Shown here: positions 58,861 to 64,000 of the stretch, piece after piece | Numbering within the stretch: position 1 is the stretch's first letter | Layout: each line of letters begins with the position of its first letter | Assembly (NCBI GenBank): GCA_029449235.1 | Contig: JANATG010000008.1 | Location: 1,178,001-1,242,000 of the forward strand | Reading direction: 5' to 3' | DNA length: 64,000 bases | Origin: Linnemannia schmuckeri | Taxonomy: Eukaryota > Mortierellomycota > Mortierellomycetes > Mortierellales > Mortierellaceae | The notes under the pieces: model-generated | What the model saw: only the letters and a program-made list of their open reading frames with translations | What the model was told of the DNA's origin: nothing | Databases searched by the model: none | Translations under genes and position numbers: made by a program

Positions 58861-59581
58861 ACAGCAGCAACAACAACAACAGGAGCAGCAGCAACAACAA
58901 CAGAGATCAAGGAGTAAAAGTTTGACTATTCCAGCGCCTCGCATCATTCCACCAGCCCGAGTCCTCCCCCCGCGTGCTCCTCAAACCTCGGCTCCTCGCA
59001 AGTACCACGGCCGCCAGACTCGCAAGGTGCCGACGGCTCCACCGGTCCCCAAGGAGGTGGTCGACCCTACGCGTCGGGTAGCCCACATTATCTCTGAACA
59101 GAAGCGTCGTGAGAAGATCAATGGTGGTTTTGATGAGCTCAAAAGTGTCATTCCAGAGTATGTTTTTGCTTTGCGTTTGTCTCGTGCGTGGATGTGGATA
59201 ATCTATTTCCATGTGAATAGAACGGGAGGAGACACTTCACAGAGTGCAACTGGGAGAGGAATACCCGCTGACATAATTTTATTTTCTATTGATTCGTTTT
59301 CTTTTCTTTTTAGATGTGCGCAGAACACGGATTCAAAGGCAACCATCCTTAGAAAAGGTACTTACCACCTACTTATCCCTGAAAAGTGAACAATATCAGT
59401 TGTGAGCAAGAGAGAACAAGGCAGTTGAGATACCAACTGACCAGTTTTTCATCGATTCTTTTTAATAGCGACGGACTACATTTTGCTGTTGGAAGAGGAG
59501 CTACGAAAGTACACGGACCTGTATCAATTGGAAGCAGGAGACCCAGAATCGTCATTGGAGGGCCATGAGCGTGAACGTTAG
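57626..59581 (+). CDS. bHLH transcription factor with poly-Gln, copy 2
   Basis: Exons 57626-59157, 59314-59357 (44 nt) and 59469-59581 give 562 aa. The C-terminal bHLH is split by both introns exactly as in copy 1: RRVAHIISEQKRREKINGGF (483-502) and ELKSVIPE, then CAQNTDSKATILRK, then ATDYILLLEEELRKY. His487, Glu491 and Arg495 predict class B CACGTG binding. The motif PPRAPQTSAPRKYHGRQ precedes the basic region. The N-terminal part is disordered with an acidic block (DDDLDKDDDDEEEDD), Ser/Gly/Asn stretches and two poly-Gln tracts of 15 and about 30 residues. ASLASLSVMSSSS resembles a segment of copy 1. The ATG at 57626 (MHPTAQS) is the first after in-frame low complexity; an ATG at 57668 (MNPPPA) aligns better with the MNPSQT start of copy 1 and may be the real start. 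Confidence 0.9.
58667..58711 (+). repeat. Poly-Gln tract 1 (15 codons)
   Basis: Mixed CAG/CAA codons encode 15 consecutive Gln in bHLH copy 2. Confidence 0.95.
58811..58903 (+). repeat. Poly-Gln tract 2 (31 codons, one Glu)
   Basis: Mixed CAA/CAG run interrupted once by GAG. It ends about 45 codons before the basic region. Confidence 0.95.
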
Positions 59582-61988
59582 AGGGAATCACTGTCTCCCA
59601 TAGTAGCAAGTGGCATGAATAAGAGACAATGGTATTGGCATGGTGCTGGCATTGGCATGGATATTAGTAAATAATCTTTTTTTTGTTTTTTCTTTTTGTT
59701 TGTTCGTGTTTGAGAAAGGGACAGTGGACAGTTGTTGTACCGAAGACTAATAAACCCCTCACTTCACACTCTCATGTGCCTTTTTGCATTCTGTGTTCGA
59801 GTTTGTGTTTGTGTGGTTTTGCCTGAACACAAAAAAGAATATTCCGGACGCGACCCTGAAAAAAACACACAAACATTTAGAGGCACAAAAAACGTGGCAT
59901 CAACAAAAATAACGTCCGCATCTCCTTGAGGTCGTGTCGTTCACTTTGCCATTCCTGCGCTTTGTTTCTCCTTACACCCTTAACAAAAAAACCATCGTGT
60001 TATTCTTGACACAACATGGCTCATGATGAGTGAGTGCTCTGGGGTGGTTTTTGCATAACACGAAGGATTTTGAAGGTCGATGAACGTGACATGGCAATAC
60101 ACGTTGCAAGGAGACATGATTGCTGCCATGAGAGAACGATGTTGCGCTGCTTGTGTCTCTTAACGGCCTGCTTTTTCGCGCTGCTGCTTCATACCCTGCT
60201 TCTCTCGCATGGCCCTTTTGTACATGTCAAACCCCCTTCCTCTCTTTTTCTTTCATTTTTTCTCTCCTTGCATCGCTTCACGTACTTCGAATAAATCCTT
60301 TATTCTGCTTGGATCCAACAATCACCCTGCTTCTTCCTCTTTCATCCCTTGTCAGACTCTTGCTGCTGTTGACCTTGGTAGTCCCGCTGCTTGCCTCCGT
60401 GCCACTACTATCCCTCTCTTATCCTTTTAATTGTGCTCTTGTGCACAACCTTTTATATTTTTCTTGTCTTGCGAATGCAGTCCATCACTGAAGACCATGA
60501 TCATGAACTTAGAGACCATGGTAATATTCACACCTTTTCCTCATTGACATTCCACATTCACCGCTAAATACGATTTGCAAGACGAAGATAACTTTAGCTT
60601 CATACGAGCCTATCGGTTTTTTTCTTTGCTCTTTCTCTTTTGTAATATCCAAAAGGCTTGACAATATCTGTATTACACTGGTGGCTCTGTCCATGGCAAC
60701 GCTCTCTGGCAGAAGGAATAGGCTCTGTGTAGGCTGTCTTTCTAGCTAGGCCTTGCTATGCTACACACGCAGACAATGTCCGCTCTTGCGTTCAGTCTTT
60801 AATGTGCCTCCCTTTGTTTTTGGTTTTCTTGTCTGCGCGAGAAAATGATGTCGAAGGATGGAATTGTGCCATTTGGAATCGCGTTGTTCTTTTCTTTCAT
60901 TTCCTCTCATTCCATTACGCCTGCCTTCGCCGGAACTTGTCCGTTTTTTTTTCTTGTATTCATAAGAATCGTCTATCACTGGAACTGATCCTAAAGGTGA
61001 CAGTGATGGTGGTCCTCAGGAGTGTCCTGTCTCTCCTTCCCGTAAGATCATCGTCATACAACAATGGGCTCCAAGGACATGGTCCCATTTGCTGTCCCGT
61101 CTGGCAATCAAGGGACAGGAGGATATGATGTTGAGGAAACAAACAAAACAAATAAGCAACCGTGGAACAATCCATCATATCACATCACCTGCATCCATAA
61201 GCTGGAGGCTTCATCCCGCCGTCCTGTTGCATCCTGCTTTTTTGGTTGTCCTCCCCCTTTTATTTGTGCGTGTTATGCCTGCCCCTGACTCTCCGCGGGC
61301 TACCTCTTCCAACATTACGTTTTTTTATACATCTTATTTGTTCAATTAGTATTGCCTCTTTCCCTACGCTCCCTCTCCCCTTCATCCTCTTCTTCTTCCC
61401 CCCTTCCCTTCCCTTCCCTTCCTTCACTGACCTTTCTCCTCCTCCTCCCTTCAGTTCTGACAGTTTCCGTCTCTGTATTGTTTTTTTGTTCAGTACGCCA
61501 TCTAGGAAAGCAGACGGTACTACCGGATCGTCTGGAAAAGGGACCAGCGCTGGTAAGAACACGACTGAAAAAAATAAGAGAGAAAAAAAAAGGGGGGAGG
61601 AAGATGATATGGATGAGGAGGAGGGTTGCGGAAGGAAAACAAGGGAAAAGGGAAGAAGGGAGGCAAGGGAGAAAGGAGGGAAGAGAGGAGAGGGAAAGAG
61701 AAAGAGGGAGAAAGAAGGGAAGGGAGAACAGGACGCAGTGTGTGCGTTGTGCGTTGATTGATTCACAGTTGCACAGGAAAGCATAACCCCAACGCAACCT
61801 TTCAACAACAGCAAGCAGAAGCAGGCAAGCAAAAACCCAGTCAACCCTTGTACAGCGAACAGTGCCCATTCACTTTTTTTTTTCTTTCTCTCTCTCCGTC
61901 ACTCTCTCACTCTCCACTCTCTCCGTCTCTGCCTCTCCCTCTCCCTCTCCCTTTTTCGCCCTCTCTCTTTCTTTTACTCACTCTGTTA

Positions 61989-62030
<42 letters not shown>

Positions 62031-62092
62031 GTTACCTTCCTTTCCCGGCACTGCTGTTGGGACGGACCTCTTTTTCTTTGTTGGCGAAACAG
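59582..62092. other. Intergenic region and possible 5' exons of the last gene
   Basis: 2.5 kb with no conserved protein. Two short segments could be upstream exons of the downstream gene. One is 60475-60520, starting ATG and ending at a GTAATA donor. The other is 61494-61552, from a CAG acceptor to a GTAAGA donor. Their phases would join to the exon at 62093, giving a start MQSITEDHDHELRDH, but nothing confirms this. A 38-base T tract lies in what would be the last intron. About 61560-61730 is purine-rich on the plus strand. Confidence 0.4.
61991..62028. repeat. 38-base T tract
   Basis: Longest homopolymer in the window, about 65 bp before a CAG acceptor at 62090-62092. If the intron model is right it is an extended polypyrimidine tract. 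Confidence 0.95.
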
Positions 62093-64000
62093 GGCTTTTG
62101 TAAGGGCACCTTCGGTCGCACCACCAGCTCTGAACAGGATAGCCACAAGGATATTGCAGACAAGGATATCAAGGACAAGAATAGAGGCCATCTCACCCTG
62201 CCCTTGTCATCCTCATCGCCTCTTCATACTTGTACTCCCCTTCTTTCCAACCCTTCTCACCCTTCTTTGCCTTCGCCTTCGTCTTCTCCCTCGTCTCTAT
62301 TACCTACAACTCCTTTGGGCTTATCAACTCCACTCTCTCCTTCTCTCACCTCTTCCTTCTCTTTTTCGTCCTCTCCTTGCTCTTCTCCTTCCTCTACCTT
62401 TCTTTACCCCGCCTCACCCACACCGCCTTGGGCTACCACCAGTCAACAAATGAAGACCCGCTCTAGGACACCCTCACCATCCTCCTACAACAATACCCGG
62501 AACGACAACGAAGGAGCTCTCGATATAGACCACAACAACAACTTCACTACCACCTCTCACCATCATTCTCAAACCAATACATCATTACCATCTATGACTA
62601 CCTTCTTGAGCCCCTTGAAATCAGGAACAGGAGGAGCAGGAGCAGCAGCACCAGAGACAATAATAGCTGAGGATAAAGGACAGCCAGTCGGGGAGGAGAA
62701 GGAGCAAGTAATACAGTCGGGCAGCAGCACGGGAGACGACTTGGGACAGGCCATAGTTCTCCTTGGTGATGTTGCACAAGGAAAGTCAGAATCTTTATCG
62801 CCGTCACCAGAGGCAACTGTTATATCCTTGGACCAACAAGAAACATACTCCTACACCGTGGTATTAAAACAGGATGATGGGTACTTGCTAAAACAACAGG
62901 AACGGGAACGACAGCAACCGAACACTGACGCAGCAGATTACCCTTTAGCGGCCATTAAGGAACCGGCTCCAACGTCGCTCTACCCCCGAGGATATCTTCG
63001 GCAAAAATGTTCTTCGACGGGAATTCTCTCACCTCCGACCCAATCCTCAGCTTCGTCTATGGCAGATCTCAGCAATGGTTCTTCGGCCTCCATCACCGCT
63101 AATTTGCTCGCCATAAAGTCCCACGTCTTTGTTCAGCAGGATCACCAGCAGCCCAGGCTCATGCCCGTCGTCGTCACGCCTATCTATCAGCTCTCGACTC
63201 CAATGTCCTCGACCAACTCTCTGTCGTCTCCCTCTCGATCTGCGTCCCCGGTGCACCACCACCATCATCATCATCATCATCACCATCTCCTCGCTAAGGC
63301 ATCCACGCCGCTTACAGCTCAACTTGAATCAACTCTGGAGGCAACACCCACCGACAACTCTATAACCCAGCGACTTACGATCCCCACCACTTCTACCAAG
63401 GACGAACTACGATCAGGACAAGGTGGCTCCTCAGTAAGGTTCTCTATCGCAAAATCACGATCAGGGAAAGGTCACTCGTCGAATTCGTCGTCGTGTTCAT
63501 GGACCTCTTCGCTGGCACCGCCTTCTGCGGACGAAATGGATCCAGGAAAAGACCTTCACACTGCCCCACCCTCCCTAGCAGCGGCTCCACCTCCAGCGCC
63601 ACCGATCTCACAACGATCACAACATTATCCAACACACCACCACGACCACTCCCTATCCTCTGTCTTGGACGACTTGAAGAGCAAAACTCAAAATGTGCTC
63701 CGAAAGGCAGGCTTTTCGATCGCGCCCGAGGCAGGACTGTTTGCAGATCGTGGATCGACCAAGCCGGCCGACCTCAAGGTCATTCGTCTCTTCCCAGCTT
63801 CGGCTTCCTTTTTGTCTCGTGGGGGTGGCGATCGACATGGCCATACGATCATGGATTTCAAGGATTCCCCTTCCAGTAGCACAGGTGGCAGTGTTGGTAC
63901 AACTAAAAGCACAGGGATCTTTGGAAGACCTCGAAGTCGGTCTGTTCGGGAAACTTCTAGGCCGTCATTAGAAATGAACACAGTTCTTACACAGCAACAG
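62093..64000 (+). CDS. Ser/Pro-rich poly-His orphan protein (5' uncertain, runs off edge)
   Basis: An open frame runs from a CAG acceptor at 62093 to the window end with no stop, 636 codons, so it is coding but incomplete. The protein is dominated by Ser, Pro and Thr (SSPSSLLPTTPLGLSTPLSP type). An 11-residue His run is at 63254-63286. Towards the right edge there are better-ordered segments: SVLDDLKSKTQNVLRKAGFS, ADLKVIRLFPASASFLSRGG and TGIFGRPRSRSVRE. No domain, signal peptide or membrane segment is recognised. Many Ser-Pro and Arg-x-x-Ser sites suggest a phosphorylated regulatory or scaffold protein; this is only inference. The first ATG in this frame is at 62450 (MKTRSRTPSPSS), which could be the start if the upstream exons are wrong. 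No homologue comes to mind. Confidence 0.7.
63254..63286 (+). repeat. Poly-His CAC/CAT tract (11 codons)
   Basis: Eleven consecutive His codons, with six CAT in a row, inside the Ser/Pro-rich orphan frame. Confidence 0.95.

Noticed and set aside
61260..61844. Overlapping 140-190 codon frames on both strands
   Set aside because: Several frames are open at once because of the purine/pyrimidine bias; none has protein-like composition.

Overview
The window is nuclear DNA of a filamentous early-diverging fungus, most likely Mortierellomycota (a Mortierella/Linnemannia-type genome); this is an inference. It rests on intron-rich genes with GTAAGT-like donors and TAG/CAG acceptors, white-collar-type PAS proteins of the Mucoromycota kind, a GH81 glucanase, long poly-Gln/Asn/Ser stretches, a SMG6 with an intact PIN domain, and an LMBD1-type cobalamin transporter. 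Intergenic DNA and introns carry many long homopolymer runs, up to 38 T. I see no tRNA, rRNA, CRISPR array, operon or recognisable transposon.

Layout, left to right: the 3' part of ADE5,7 (purine synthesis, +), convergent with a three-exon PAS protein (-). A 3.3 kb low-complexity stretch follows, then a bHLH transcription factor (-) and a 6.2 kb gene-poor region. Next come the Arf-like GTPase ARFRP1/Arl3 (+), convergent with isovaleryl-CoA dehydrogenase (-), then an ERMP1-type M28 membrane peptidase (-) and a triose-phosphate-transporter-family carrier (-). A PAAT/C10orf88-like protein (+) is convergent with the LMBD1 transporter (-). LMBD1 is divergent from SMC4 (condensin, +), which is convergent with SMG6 (-). 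Then come a GH81 beta-1,3-glucanase (-), DNAJC8 (-) and a divergent acyl-CoA oxidase (+). The window ends with a 3.6 kb gap, a second bHLH factor (+) that is a paralogue of the first, and a Ser/Pro-rich poly-His orphan (+) running off the right edge.

Most genes are unrelated housekeeping functions. Loose themes are acyl-CoA catabolism (IVD and ACOX, with the LMBD1 transporter hinting at B12-dependent steps), and RNA processing (DNAJC8, SMG6). The two class-B bHLH proteins share exon boundaries and an upstream PRKYHGRQ motif. E-box-like GTCAYGTR elements lie upstream of several genes here, which allows a testable but unproven link. Exon models were built by hand from splice sites, phase continuity and family similarity; UTRs and very short first exons are uncertain.
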